Source of the DNA: DASRHY01 sp035650275
GTDB taxonomy: Bacteria > Actinomycetota > Actinomycetes > Propionibacteriales > Kribbellaceae
Reading direction: 5' to 3'
NCBI GenBank assembly: GCA_035650275.1
Contig: DASRHY010000126.1
Span: forward strand, 1-64,000
DNA length: 64,000 nucleotides
Position 1 is the stretch's first letter. The number at the start of each line of letters is the position of its first letter. Below are positions 1-8,471 of the stretch, one piece after another. Under the pieces are notes generated by a model. It saw only the letters and a list, made by a program, of their open reading frames with translations. It was not told the DNA's origin and did not search any database. Made by a program: the position numbers and the translations under genes.

Positions 1-895
1 TCAGGGTGTCCAGCAGCGACGGGTCGTGCACGCCGCCGTCGTACAGGATCTCGATCGCGTCGCCCCAGCCCTGCCACGGCGGCAGCCAGTCGATCGCGAT
101 CACCTCGCCGACCGGCAGGTCGACCCCGAGCTCCTCGAGCACCTCGCGCCGCGCCGCGGTCAGTGGGTCCTCGTTCGGCTCGACGATGCCGCCGGGCAGC
201 TCCAGGTCGCGCTTGAACCCGGTGGTGCACAGCAGCACCCGGCCCGCGGTGTCGCGTACCACCACGTGCGCGATCACCCGCTTCTTCGGCAGTACCGAAT
301 CCATCAGCGAGGTCCAGCCGAGCAGCGTGTCCGGCCGTGGGTCGTCGCGGCGCAGTCCGTACACGACCGTGTCGTGCCGCTCGTCGCCGAGCATGGTGTT
401 GCCGCGCAGCACGCCCTCACGGCGGAAGCCGGAGCGCAGCGCGACCCGGTTCGAGCCGGTGTTGTGCGGGTTCACCTCAGCTTGCAACCGCTCCAACCCG
501 AGCTCGGTGAACGCGTACGCCGCCAGCATCCGCACCGCACGGGTGGCGATCCGGCGACGGCGGAACGGCTTGTACACGGTCCACGAGACGAGGCCGACGC
601 CGTGATCGGCGCGGCGTACCTCGACCGTCCCGACCGGTCCCGGCTCGCCGGCCAGCTCGATCGCGAAGTTCACCACCGAGCGGTTGTCGGCGTACTGGTC
701 CCGCCAGCGCTGCACGGCCTGGGCCAGGTCGCCGCGGGTGGACGGCCGCGGAAAGTCGAACCAGTGCGTGATCTCCTCGTCCTCCAGCGGCGACGCCAGG
801 TCGACGTCGTCGTCCCGCCACGGGCGCAGCGTGATCTCGCCGTCGGTGAGGGTGGGCTGCGGGGGTACGGCTGGTGCCGGTTCGGCGGGGCTCAC
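1..895 (-). CDS. GNAT acetyltransferase-Nudix hydrolase fusion (3' end cut by window)
   Basis: The reading frame runs from a GTG at 895 off the left edge of the window, giving at least 298 residues. GGAG lies a few bases before the GTG, and the start is 16 bases after the glgB stop, so the two genes are probably co-transcribed. The N-terminal ~185 residues look like a RimJ/RimL-type GNAT N-acetyltransferase, with a VSWTVYKPFRRRRIATRAV stretch typical of the acetyl-CoA loop and NPHNTGSNRVALRSGF following it. The C-terminal part carries a complete Nudix box (G-x5-E-x7-REVLEELGV, about residues 236-258), so it should hydrolyse a nucleoside-diphosphate-linked substrate. Substrates of both halves are unknown. 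The two activities in one chain are seen directly; a shared pathway is inference. Confidence 0.85.
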   Translation of the reverse strand, partial: MSPAEPAPAVPPQPTLTDGEITLRPWRDDDVDLASPLEDEEITHWFDFPRPSTRGDLAQAVQRWRDQYADNRSVVNFAIELAGEPGPVGTVEVRRADHGVGLVSWTVYKPFRRRRIATRAVRMLAAYAFTELGLERLQAEVNPHNTGSNRVALRSGFRREGVLRGNTMLGDERHDTVVYGLRRDDPRPDTLLGWTSLMDSVLPKKRVIAHVVVRDTAGRVLLCTTGFKRDLELPGGIVEPNEDPLTAARREVLEELGVDLPVGEVIAIDWLPPWQGWGDAIEILYDGGVHDPSLLDTL

Positions 896-911
896 GTCTC
901 CGGACGGTACC

Positions 912-3119
912 TCAGGCATCCGGGCGGTAACGCAGCCAGACCGTGCCGAGCGGCGGCACCGACAGCTCGGCGCTGCTCGCCATCCCGTGCCAGCCCGGGC
1001 TGTCCGCGGTCACGCCGCCGAAGTTGCCGACACCGGACCCGGAGTACTCCTGCGCGTCGGTGTTCAGCACCTCGTCCCAGCGGCCGGCGTACGGCAGGCC
1101 GAGCCGGTAGCCGAGATGCGGGATCGCGGAGAAGTTCGTCACGCACGCCAGCGCGGTCCCGCCCTGCGCGTCGTCGCCGAACCGGACGAACGAGAACGTG
1201 TTGTTGCTCGCGTCGTTCGCGTCGATCCAGGAGAACTTGTGCGGCTCGTGGTCGGTGCCCCAGAGCGCCTCGGTGTCGCGGTACCGCCGGTTCAGGTCGC
1301 GGACCAGCCGCTGCAGGCCGCCGTGGTCGGAGTTGTCCAGCAGCCACCAGTCCAGCTCGTGCTTCTCCGACCACTCCGACTCCTGACCGAACTCGCAGCC
1401 CATGAACAGCAGCTGCTTGCCCGGGTGCGCCCACATCAGCGCCAGATAGGCGCGCAGGTTCGCCAGCTGCTGCCAGCGGTCGCCGGGCATCTTGCGCAGC
1501 AAGGAGCCCTTGCCGTGCACGACCTCGTCGTGTGACAGCGGCAGCACGAAGTTCTCCGAGTACGCGTACATCATCGAGAACGTCATCTCGTGGTGGTGGT
1601 ACTGCCGGTGCACCGGGTCGTGCTTGAGGTACGACAGGGAGTCGTTCATCCAGCCCATGTTCCACTTGAACCCGAACCCGAGACCGCCGAGGTGCGTGGC
1701 CCGGGTGACCCCCGGCCAGGAGGTCGACTCCTCCGCGACTGTGATCACGCCCGGCACCCGCTTGTAGAGCGTCGCGTTCATCTCCTGCAGGAACGACACC
1801 GCGTCGAGGTTCTCCCGGCCGCCGTACTGGTTCGGCACCCAGCCGCCCTCGGGCCGGCTGTAGTCGAGGTAGAGCATCGACGCGACCGCGTCCACCCGCA
1901 GCCCGTCGATGTGGAACTGCTCGGCCCAGAAGATCGCGTTCGCGACCAGGAAGTTGCGCACCTGCGGGCGGCCGAAGTCGAACACCAGCGTGCCCCAGTC
2001 GAGCTGCTCGCCGCGGCGCGGGTCCGGGTGCTCGTACAGCGACGTGCCGTCGAACCGCGCCAGCGCCCAGGCGTCCTTCGGGAAGTGCGCCGGCACCCAG
2101 TCCACGAGCACGCCGATGTTTGCCTGATGCAACGAGTCGACCAGGAACCGGAAGTCGTCCGGGTCGCCGAACCTCGAGGTCGGCGCGAAGTACGAGGTGA
2201 CCTGGTAGCCCCAGGACCCGCCGTACGGATGCTCCATCGGCGGCATCAGCTCGACATGCGTGAATCCCATCTCGGTCACGTAGTCGACCAGCTCGCTCGC
2301 GAGGTCGCGGTAGGACCGGCCCTTGCGCCAGGAGCCGAGATGCACCTCGTACACGCTCATCGGCTCGGCGTGCGGCTCGGCCTTCGCCCGCCGGTCGAGC
2401 CAGTCGGAGTCCTTCCACTCGTACGCCGACTCGAACACTACCGACGCGTTCGCCGGGGGTGTCTCGGCGAGCGCCGCCATCGGGTCCGCCTTCTGCCGCC
2501 AGATCCCGTCATGGCCGCAGATCTCATACTTGTACCGGGTGCCCGCGCCGACATCCGGCATGAACAGCTCCCAGACACCCGACGAGCCCATCGAGCGCAT
2601 CGGATGCGCCCGGCCGTCCCAGAAGTTGAAGTCCGCGGTGACCCGCACGCCCTGCGCGTTCGGCGCCCAGACCGCGAACGACGTCCCCGTGACGCCACCG
2701 GCGTACTGCCGGACGTGCGCGCCGAGCACCGTCCACAGTTGCTCGTGCCGGCCCTCGCCGATCAGGTGTAGGTCCATCTCGCCGAGCGACGGCAGGTACC
2801 GGTACGGGTCGTCGAACAGCTGCGGCGGCGCCCCGTCGTACCCGACCTCGAGCCGGTAGTCGGAGACCTCCTCGCCGGCCAGCACACCCACCCAGACCCC
2901 GTGCGCCTCGTGCGTCAGCGGTGTGCGCCGCTCACCCTGTACGACGGTCACGGAGCTCGCGAACGGCCGCAAAGTGCGGATCGTCACAGCGCCGTCGTGT
3001 ACGTGCGGACCGAGCACCTGGTGCGGGTCGTGATGGGTGCCGTCGTGCAGGCGTTCCAGCTCGTCGGCCCCGACCGGTGCGGGCGTCAGCTGCCTGGTGT
3101 CCCGCTCGCTCGCGTCCAT
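912..3119 (-). CDS. glgB: 1,4-alpha-glucan branching enzyme GlgB
   Basis: This is a 735-residue GH13 branching enzyme that moves alpha-1,4 chains to alpha-1,6 positions in glycogen or similar glucans. The order is an N-terminal beta-sandwich (about residues 15-215), a (beta/alpha)8 barrel and a C-terminal beta domain. The nucleophile is D410 in GLRVDAV and the acid/base is E463 in AEESTSWPGV; their 53-residue gap equals that of E. coli D405/E458 as I recall it. LSHDEVVHGKGSL is the third active-site motif. The ATG at 3119 begins MDASERDTRQL and gives the family's usual length; the frame is open further upstream but that translation is low-complexity and overlaps the divergent gene. A GNAT-Nudix gene follows 16 bases downstream. 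It works with the treS, mak and glgE genes of this window. Confidence 0.96.
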   Translation of the reverse strand: MDASERDTRQLTPAPVGADELERLHDGTHHDPHQVLGPHVHDGAVTIRTLRPFASSVTVVQGERRTPLTHEAHGVWVGVLAGEEVSDYRLEVGYDGAPPQLFDDPYRYLPSLGEMDLHLIGEGRHEQLWTVLGAHVRQYAGGVTGTSFAVWAPNAQGVRVTADFNFWDGRAHPMRSMGSSGVWELFMPDVGAGTRYKYEICGHDGIWRQKADPMAALAETPPANASVVFESAYEWKDSDWLDRRAKAEPHAEPMSVYEVHLGSWRKGRSYRDLASELVDYVTEMGFTHVELMPPMEHPYGGSWGYQVTSYFAPTSRFGDPDDFRFLVDSLHQANIGVLVDWVPAHFPKDAWALARFDGTSLYEHPDPRRGEQLDWGTLVFDFGRPQVRNFLVANAIFWAEQFHIDGLRVDAVASMLYLDYSRPEGGWVPNQYGGRENLDAVSFLQEMNATLYKRVPGVITVAEESTSWPGVTRATHLGGLGFGFKWNMGWMNDSLSYLKHDPVHRQYHHHEMTFSMMYAYSENFVLPLSHDEVVHGKGSLLRKMPGDRWQQLANLRAYLALMWAHPGKQLLFMGCEFGQESEWSEKHELDWWLLDNSDHGGLQRLVRDLNRRYRDTEALWGTDHEPHKFSWIDANDASNNTFSFVRFGDDAQGGTALACVTNFSAIPHLGYRLGLPYAGRWDEVLNTDAQEYSGSGVGNFGGVTADSPGWHGMASSAELSVPPLGTVWLRYRPDA

Positions 3120-3253
3120 GGCCCCATCCTGCCGGACGGGACGGATAGCGCCAGCACGGGGCGTGTTCTCCTGCCCGCACCGGTGACAGCGCGACCGCAC
3201 GCTCAAACCAAAATCGGAGGTGCGGACGCTCGGCCGCTCATAGTCTGACGCGC

Positions 3254-3931
3254 ATGGTGACCATTCATCCCGCGCCGCCGGGACCTGTTGCAGGTGTCTT
3301 TCATGTGTACGACAACGGGATGCGTTGCGTCGCCGCGCCGTGCTACAGCTACACCGTGCGCACCGTGCAGGGCACCGAGTACAGCGCCAGCGGGGTGAAC
3401 CTCGAGGCCCTGGACCCGGTTGTGCGCGACTGGGCGAGTCTCGACCTGTACGAGGGCCGTTGGCTGGCACGGGGCACGATCGAGGCGACCGACGGACCGA
3501 GGTCGATGCCGCATGTCGTCCTGCGGGTCGAGCAGCTCGCACAGCGGGTGGACACGAGGGCGGCGGAACTCCTCTCTGCCCGTCTCAGCGCATCCGAGGA
3601 CGTGTCTGGTCACCTGGCGGTCCTGGGCGAGACGCTCGCGTCGTTCGCCGAGCGGACTGCGGCCGGTCCCGGCCCGGACTGGTACGCGACGCGGTTCCTG
3701 GACCGGCTGAGGGCCGAGCTCGACGATCTGGCGCGACTGTACGACACCGTCGCCGAACAGAGCCGTCGCGGCCTTCCGACGCGGGAGAGTGAAGTCCTCG
3801 TGACCCGTCTCGCCGAGCTCTTCGGCCGTGTGCTCGTCCTCGCCGTGCGATACCACTGCGACCCCGACGCACTCGCCACCACCTGGCTGGTCGATCGTGG
3901 CGTCAGTCGCTCGAGTCTGACCAGCCGCTGA
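3254..3931 (+). CDS. hypothetical protein, 225 residues
   Basis: I do not recognise this protein. It has no signal peptide or membrane segment. The first ~90 residues look beta-rich and include a Cys pair in MRCVAAPCYSY, reminiscent of small beta-domains found in other actinobacterial hypotheticals. Residues from about 95 on are mostly helical (LRVEQLAQRVDTRAAELLSA and onward) and contain PGPDWYATRFLDRLRAELDD. The gene is divergent from glgB across 134 bases and precedes another hypothetical gene by 35 bases. No function can be assigned from sequence. It is accepted as real because of its length, its position between well-supported genes and the lack of a better frame. Confidence 0.65.
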   Translation: MVTIHPAPPGPVAGVFHVYDNGMRCVAAPCYSYTVRTVQGTEYSASGVNLEALDPVVRDWASLDLYEGRWLARGTIEATDGPRSMPHVVLRVEQLAQRVDTRAAELLSARLSASEDVSGHLAVLGETLASFAERTAAGPGPDWYATRFLDRLRAELDDLARLYDTVAEQSRRGLPTRESEVLVTRLAELFGRVLVLAVRYHCDPDALATTWLVDRGVSRSSLTSR

Positions 3932-3966
3932 CGTACACGCACCGGTCGCTCCGATAGGTTCCAGGC

Positions 3967-5250
3967 ATGGCCGACGAGGCGAGGCGTCGTACCGACGCGG
4001 TGGTGTTCGCGGCCGCGGCCGGGGCGCTGGCGGGTGCGGCCCTGACCGGTCGCAGGGGCGTGAAGGCCGCTGCGACCGGGGCGGTCGCGGGCGCCGCCGG
4101 ACTAGGCGTCGGCGAGGCGGTGGCTCGGGCCCGGCAGCGTCCGGGCGAGATCCCGGCACTGTGGCAGCGGATCGCGATGAGCACGGCGCTCGCGGCGCTG
4201 CCAGGATGGGCCGCAGGGCGACTCAGCCGGGCGACGCCGGTCGCCGTAGGGCTGGCGGCCGGGGCAGTCGCAGGTGCGCTCGGCATCCGGCCGCAGAAGG
4301 TGGCGCTCGGCCCGGTGGTCGGCGTCGCGGTGGGGCGGACAGTGGGCCGTACGGCGTCGCCTGCGCAGGTGGCTGCCGGCACCGTGCTGGCGTACCGGGT
4401 GCTGTCGGCGTTGCTCTTCCGCGAGGCGCAGGTGAGCCTGCTGGCCGAGCGGGTGCCGGCCGAGGACCTGCCCTTCGTCGTACCGCTGGAGGCGAGAGGC
4501 CGCTACGTCGGCACCGGCTACGTGCGAGAGCTGGCCGGTGTGCTCGGCGGCAGCTACCGCGCCGACGAGCCCGACGTCGGCATCGTCGGCTCGCTCGACG
4601 AGCTGGCCGGGCCCCGGTTCGACCCGGCCGAGGTCGATCCGCGCGTCCGTGAGTTCTACGAGCACACCACGCGGTTCACCCTCGACATCGACCCGCGGTG
4701 GCGGGTCTGGGTGCGGCCGGGCTACCTGCTCTATCGCACCCTGGTGGCCCGCCCGCTCGGTCAGGCCAGCGTCCCGATGAACGAGCGGGAGACCCGGCAC
4801 GGCGTCCGCAGCCGGATCGACACCATCACGCCGGACGGCGCCGCCGTGCCCGAGGTGCGCGGCTGGATCAGGTCGTTCGCCCACGACGACGAACCGATCT
4901 ACGTCGGCATCTACACCACGTACCGCCGGGACGGCCGGGGCTATGTGAGCGTGGGCTTCCCGCTGCCGCAGGCGAGCTTCACCGCCACCCTGGAGCCGAG
5001 AGCCCGGCCCGGTGGCGGTCTGGTGCTGACCAGTCGCAGCGATCTCGACCAGCCGGGTCACTACCTGACCTACATCGACCCGGGCACCCGTGAGCTGACC
5101 TCGCTGGCGGTGCACGGCTTCGCCGAAGAGCTCGACGTGTACGTCGACGACCGGGGCGAGCTACGCGCCGAGCATGCATTCTGGGTGTTCGGCCTGCCGT
5201 TCCTCGTGCTGCGCTACCGGATCACCCGCAAGGCCGGGGTCACTGGCTGA
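3967..5250 (+). CDS. hypothetical protein with Ala/Gly-rich membrane-like N-terminus, 427 residues
   Basis: The first ~150 residues are Ala/Gly-rich hydrophobic helices (VVFAAAAGALAGAALTG, GAVAGAAGLGVGEAVARA, VALGPVVGVAVGRTVGRT) that may insert in the membrane or form glycine-zipper-like hairpins. The remaining ~270 residues are a soluble, mixed alpha/beta region with FYEHTTRFTLDIDPRWRVWV, MNERETRHGVRSRIDT and ITRKAGVTG at the end. No catalytic motif is obvious. The stop overlaps the 3' end of the convergent mak gene by 11 bases, a tight arrangement that may create antisense overlap at both ends. I cannot name a family. Confidence 0.7.
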   Translation: MADEARRRTDAVVFAAAAGALAGAALTGRRGVKAAATGAVAGAAGLGVGEAVARARQRPGEIPALWQRIAMSTALAALPGWAAGRLSRATPVAVGLAAGAVAGALGIRPQKVALGPVVGVAVGRTVGRTASPAQVAAGTVLAYRVLSALLFREAQVSLLAERVPAEDLPFVVPLEARGRYVGTGYVRELAGVLGGSYRADEPDVGIVGSLDELAGPRFDPAEVDPRVREFYEHTTRFTLDIDPRWRVWVRPGYLLYRTLVARPLGQASVPMNERETRHGVRSRIDTITPDGAAVPEVRGWIRSFAHDDEPIYVGIYTTYRRDGRGYVSVGFPLPQASFTATLEPRARPGGGLVLTSRSDLDQPGHYLTYIDPGTRELTSLAVHGFAEELDVYVDDRGELRAEHAFWVFGLPFLVLRYRITRKAGVTG

Positions 5251-6652
5251 GCTGGGCGGCGGCCGCGAGCGGGATCGGCAACCAGCTCGGGCGGTTGCGA
5301 GCCTCGTACAGCACCTCGTACACGACCTTGTCGGCGCAGAACGCGCGCAGCAGCACGTCGGAGTCCCGCGGGTCGGTGCCGGCCACCTCGGCGTACCCCT
5401 CGCAGAACGCGGCCCGGTTCCGGTTCGACCACTCGGCCGCCCGGTACGCGATCTGCGGGTCGCCCTGGTGGTCGTCGGCGAGCAGGCTGCGGGCCGCGTA
5501 GTCGAACGACCTCAGCATCCCGGCCACGTCCTTGATCGGCGTGTCCAGCTCGCGCCGGTCCGTCAGCGGCTTGGCCGGCTCACCCTCGAAGTCGATGATC
5601 TTCCAGCCCTCGATGGTGCGCAGGGTCTGGCCGAGGTGGAAGTCGCCGTGGATCCGCTGCACCTTGACCACGTCGTCGTACTCCGCGAGCGCGTCGAAGC
5701 TGTGGCCCAGCCCCTCCGCGTAGGGCACCAGCTCGGGTATCGCCCCAGCCGCCGCCTGGAGCCGGCGGTGCATCGCCGCGGCCGCGGCGGCGACGCGCTC
5801 CGGCGGCCAGATGTCGGTTCCGAGCGCCTTCGCGAGCTCGGCGTGCACGGTGGCGGTGGCCGCGCCCAGCCGGTGCGACTCGCCCGCGAAGTCGCCGCCG
5901 ACCTCGTCGGCATGCAGGTCGCCCTCGGCGTACAGGTCGCGCACCGAGGTGCTCGCGTAGGTCCAGCCGTCGGTCGCGGACCGCTGGAAGGCGGTCATCA
6001 TCGCGAGGTCGCCGGAGTCGGTGCCGCCGTTGATGCCCGGCCAGGACCCGCGGACCCAGCCGAGCACCTCCGGTACCAGCTCGGACCCCGACTCGGTGAG
6101 CACCGACTCGATCTCGACGCCAGGGTTGGTGCCGGGTTCGAGCCGGCGGAACACCTTCAGCAACGCGGTGTCACCGAACACCAGCGAGGTGTTGCTCTGC
6201 TCCACCGTGAGCACCAGCGACGGCGAGTCCTCGGGTACCACGGTCGCGCCGTCGGGCGCGTGCACCGGGTGGAACTCGAGGTCGTCGGTCCGGCGACCGT
6301 GCGTGATCGCGTCCAGCCAGTACGGCGTCGCCTCCTTGTCGGACAGCGCGTCGTACACCCAGACCCTTGCGTCGCCGAGATCCGGCTCCGACCAGTCGCC
6401 GACCAGGGCGTGCGAGAGCTGCTCGGCAGGTTCCGGGCGATAGCTCAGCGGGACCTGGTAGACCCGGGTCGGGATGTCCGATCCGGGCGGGCCGGAGCAG
6501 TGCACGAAGCCGATCCGGACCGCTGGCCAGGCGTCGGGTTCCGACAGCCACGACGACGTGCGCATCGACTCGACGTGGACATCGTGTCCCTTCTCCCCGA
6601 ACCACCTCTGGCCGGTGCAGAAGGCCTGGACCTGGTCCAGCTGGGCTGTCAC
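5240..6652 (-). CDS. mak: maltokinase Mak (Pep2 type)
   Basis: This is a 470-residue aminoglycoside-phosphotransferase-like kinase. It phosphorylates maltose at C1 with ATP to give maltose-1-phosphate, the GlgE substrate. The N-terminal cap region of maltokinases is visible (CTGQRWFGEKG near the start). The kinase core has the catalytic loop HGDFHLGQT with D337, followed by IIDFEGEPAKPL, the DFE metal-binding motif. The GTG start at 6652 overlaps the treS stop by 4 bases (GTGA), so TreS and Mak are translationally coupled; in many actinobacteria they are fused or form a complex. The 3' end overlaps the convergent hypothetical gene by 11 bases. Confidence 0.94.
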   Translation of the reverse strand: MTAQLDQVQAFCTGQRWFGEKGHDVHVESMRTSSWLSEPDAWPAVRIGFVHCSGPPGSDIPTRVYQVPLSYRPEPAEQLSHALVGDWSEPDLGDARVWVYDALSDKEATPYWLDAITHGRRTDDLEFHPVHAPDGATVVPEDSPSLVLTVEQSNTSLVFGDTALLKVFRRLEPGTNPGVEIESVLTESGSELVPEVLGWVRGSWPGINGGTDSGDLAMMTAFQRSATDGWTYASTSVRDLYAEGDLHADEVGGDFAGESHRLGAATATVHAELAKALGTDIWPPERVAAAAAAMHRRLQAAAGAIPELVPYAEGLGHSFDALAEYDDVVKVQRIHGDFHLGQTLRTIEGWKIIDFEGEPAKPLTDRRELDTPIKDVAGMLRSFDYAARSLLADDHQGDPQIAYRAAEWSNRNRAAFCEGYAEVAGTDPRDSDVLLRAFCADKVVYEVLYEARNRPSWLPIPLAAAAQLSQ

Positions 6653-8385
6653 GAAGAGCTCTCCTCACGGTTGGCGGCCGAACCGGTCTGACGCTTTACA
6701 GGTAGCCGGAACCAGTAGAAGCCATGCGCTCCCAGGGTGAGCAAATACGGCAGTTCGCCGATCTGCGGGAAATGGACGCCGCCGAGCAGCTCGACCGGCT
6801 CGACCCCTTCCCAGTGCCGCAGATCGAGCTCGATCGGCTGCGGGAAGCGGGACAGGTTGTTCACGCACAGTACGACGTCGTCACCGAACTCGCGTACGTA
6901 CGACAGCACGCTCGGGTTCGAGCCGCCGAGGTCGGTGAAGCTGCCCATGCCGAAGCACGGGTGCTGTTTGCGGGCCTGGATCATCCGCCGGGTCCAGTGC
7001 AGCAGTGAGGACGAGTTCTCCATCTCGGCCTCGACGTTCACAGCCTGGAAGCCGTAGACCGGGTCCATGATCACCGGCAGTGCCAGCTTGCCGGGGGTGG
7101 CGGTGGAGAAGGACGCGTTCCGGTCCGGCGACCACTGCATCGGGGTCCGGACGCCGTCCCGGTCGCCGAGCCAGATGTTGTCGCCCATCCCGATCTCATC
7201 GCCGTAGTACAGGATCGGCGAGCCGGGCAGACTGAGCAGCATCGCGGTGAACAGCTCCATCCGGTTCACGTCGTTGTCCAGCAGCGGGGCGAGCCGCCGC
7301 CGGATACCGATGTTCGCCTTCATCCGCGGGTCCTGCGCGTACTCGTTCCACATGTAGTCGCGGTCCTCGTCCGTGACCATCTCGAGCGTCAGCTCGTCGT
7401 GGTTGCGCAGGAAGATGCCCCACTGGCAGGTGTCCGGGATCTCCGGGGTCTGGGCGAGGATCTCCGAGATCGGGAACCGGGACTCGCGCCGTACTCCCAT
7501 GAAGATGCGCGGCATCACCGGGAAGTGGAACGCCATCTGGCACTCGTCGCCGCCGGACTCGCGGTCGCCGAAGTACTCGACCACGTCGGCCGGCCACTGG
7601 TTCGCCTCGCAGAGCAGTACCCGATCCGGGTAGTTCGCGTCGACCTCCTTGCGGACCCGCTTGAGGAACTCGTGCGTGCGGGGGAGGTTCTCGCAGTTCG
7701 TGCCCTCCTCCTCGAACAGGTACGGCACCGCGTCCAGCCGGAAGCCGTCGACGCCGAGGTCGAGCCAGAACTTCAGCGCCTCGATCATCGCGTCGCCCAC
7801 GGCGGGGTTCTCGAAGTTCAGGTCGGGCTGGTTCGAGTAGAACCGGTGCCAGAAGTACTGCCCGCGGACCGGGTCCCAGGTCCAGTTCGAGGTCTCGGTG
7901 TCGACGAAGATGATCCGCGCGTCGCCGTACGACTCGTCGGCAGCGGACCAGACGTAGAAGTCGCCGTACGGTCCCTCCGGGTCGGAGCGGGACGCCTGGA
8001 ACCACGGGTGCTGGTCCGACGTGTGGTTCATCACGAAGTCGACGATCACCCGGATGCCGCGGGTGTGCGACGCCTCGAGGAACGCGGCGAAGTCGGCGAT
8101 ACTGCCGACCTCGGGCATCACATTCGTGTAGTCACTGATGTCATATCCGCCGTCACGCAGCGGTGACGGGTAGAACGGGGGCAGCCAGAGGCAGTCGACC
8201 CCGAGCCACTCGAGATAGTCGAGCTTCTCGGTGAGTCCTTGCAGGTCGCCGATTCCGTCGGCGTTCGAGTCCTTGAAGGACCGGACCAGCACCTCATAGA
8301 AGACGGCCCGCTTGAACCACAGCGGATCGCTCTTCGGCAGCCCGTGGTGCTGGTCGGGCAACATTTCCGTCACGCTCACCTCCAT
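6649..8385 (-). CDS. treS: trehalose synthase / maltose alpha-D-glucosyltransferase TreS
   Basis: This is a 578-residue GH13 enzyme that interconverts trehalose and maltose. The barrel motifs are GFRLDAVPYLFEEEG with nucleophile D218, LLCEANQWP with acid/base E260, and RNHDELTLEM with D330. The start chosen is the ATG at 8385 (MEVSVTEMLPDQ), because GGAGGT sits about 10 bases before it; a longer frame to 8457 exists but adds an unlikely leader, and a GTG four codons in is a weaker alternative. mak follows with a 4-base overlap. Together they feed GlgE, encoded 11.7 kb away. Confidence 0.95.
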   Translation of the reverse strand: MEVSVTEMLPDQHHGLPKSDPLWFKRAVFYEVLVRSFKDSNADGIGDLQGLTEKLDYLEWLGVDCLWLPPFYPSPLRDGGYDISDYTNVMPEVGSIADFAAFLEASHTRGIRVIVDFVMNHTSDQHPWFQASRSDPEGPYGDFYVWSAADESYGDARIIFVDTETSNWTWDPVRGQYFWHRFYSNQPDLNFENPAVGDAMIEALKFWLDLGVDGFRLDAVPYLFEEEGTNCENLPRTHEFLKRVRKEVDANYPDRVLLCEANQWPADVVEYFGDRESGGDECQMAFHFPVMPRIFMGVRRESRFPISEILAQTPEIPDTCQWGIFLRNHDELTLEMVTDEDRDYMWNEYAQDPRMKANIGIRRRLAPLLDNDVNRMELFTAMLLSLPGSPILYYGDEIGMGDNIWLGDRDGVRTPMQWSPDRNASFSTATPGKLALPVIMDPVYGFQAVNVEAEMENSSSLLHWTRRMIQARKQHPCFGMGSFTDLGGSNPSVLSYVREFGDDVVLCVNNLSRFPQPIELDLRHWEGVEPVELLGGVHFPQIGELPYLLTLGAHGFYWFRLPVKRQTGSAANREESSS

Positions 8386-8471
8386 CTGGGTCGACACCTC
8401 CGGGCACAAACCTAGTGCCCCTGCCGGGCCGCGGTCAGCGAGGTGCGTTTCGGACACTCAGATGGATGTGT

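Noticed and set aside
3120..3542. N-terminal extension of glgB
   Set aside because: The extra residues are low-complexity and Arg/Pro-rich, overlap the divergent gene at 3254, and the ATG at 3119 gives a full-length branching enzyme.
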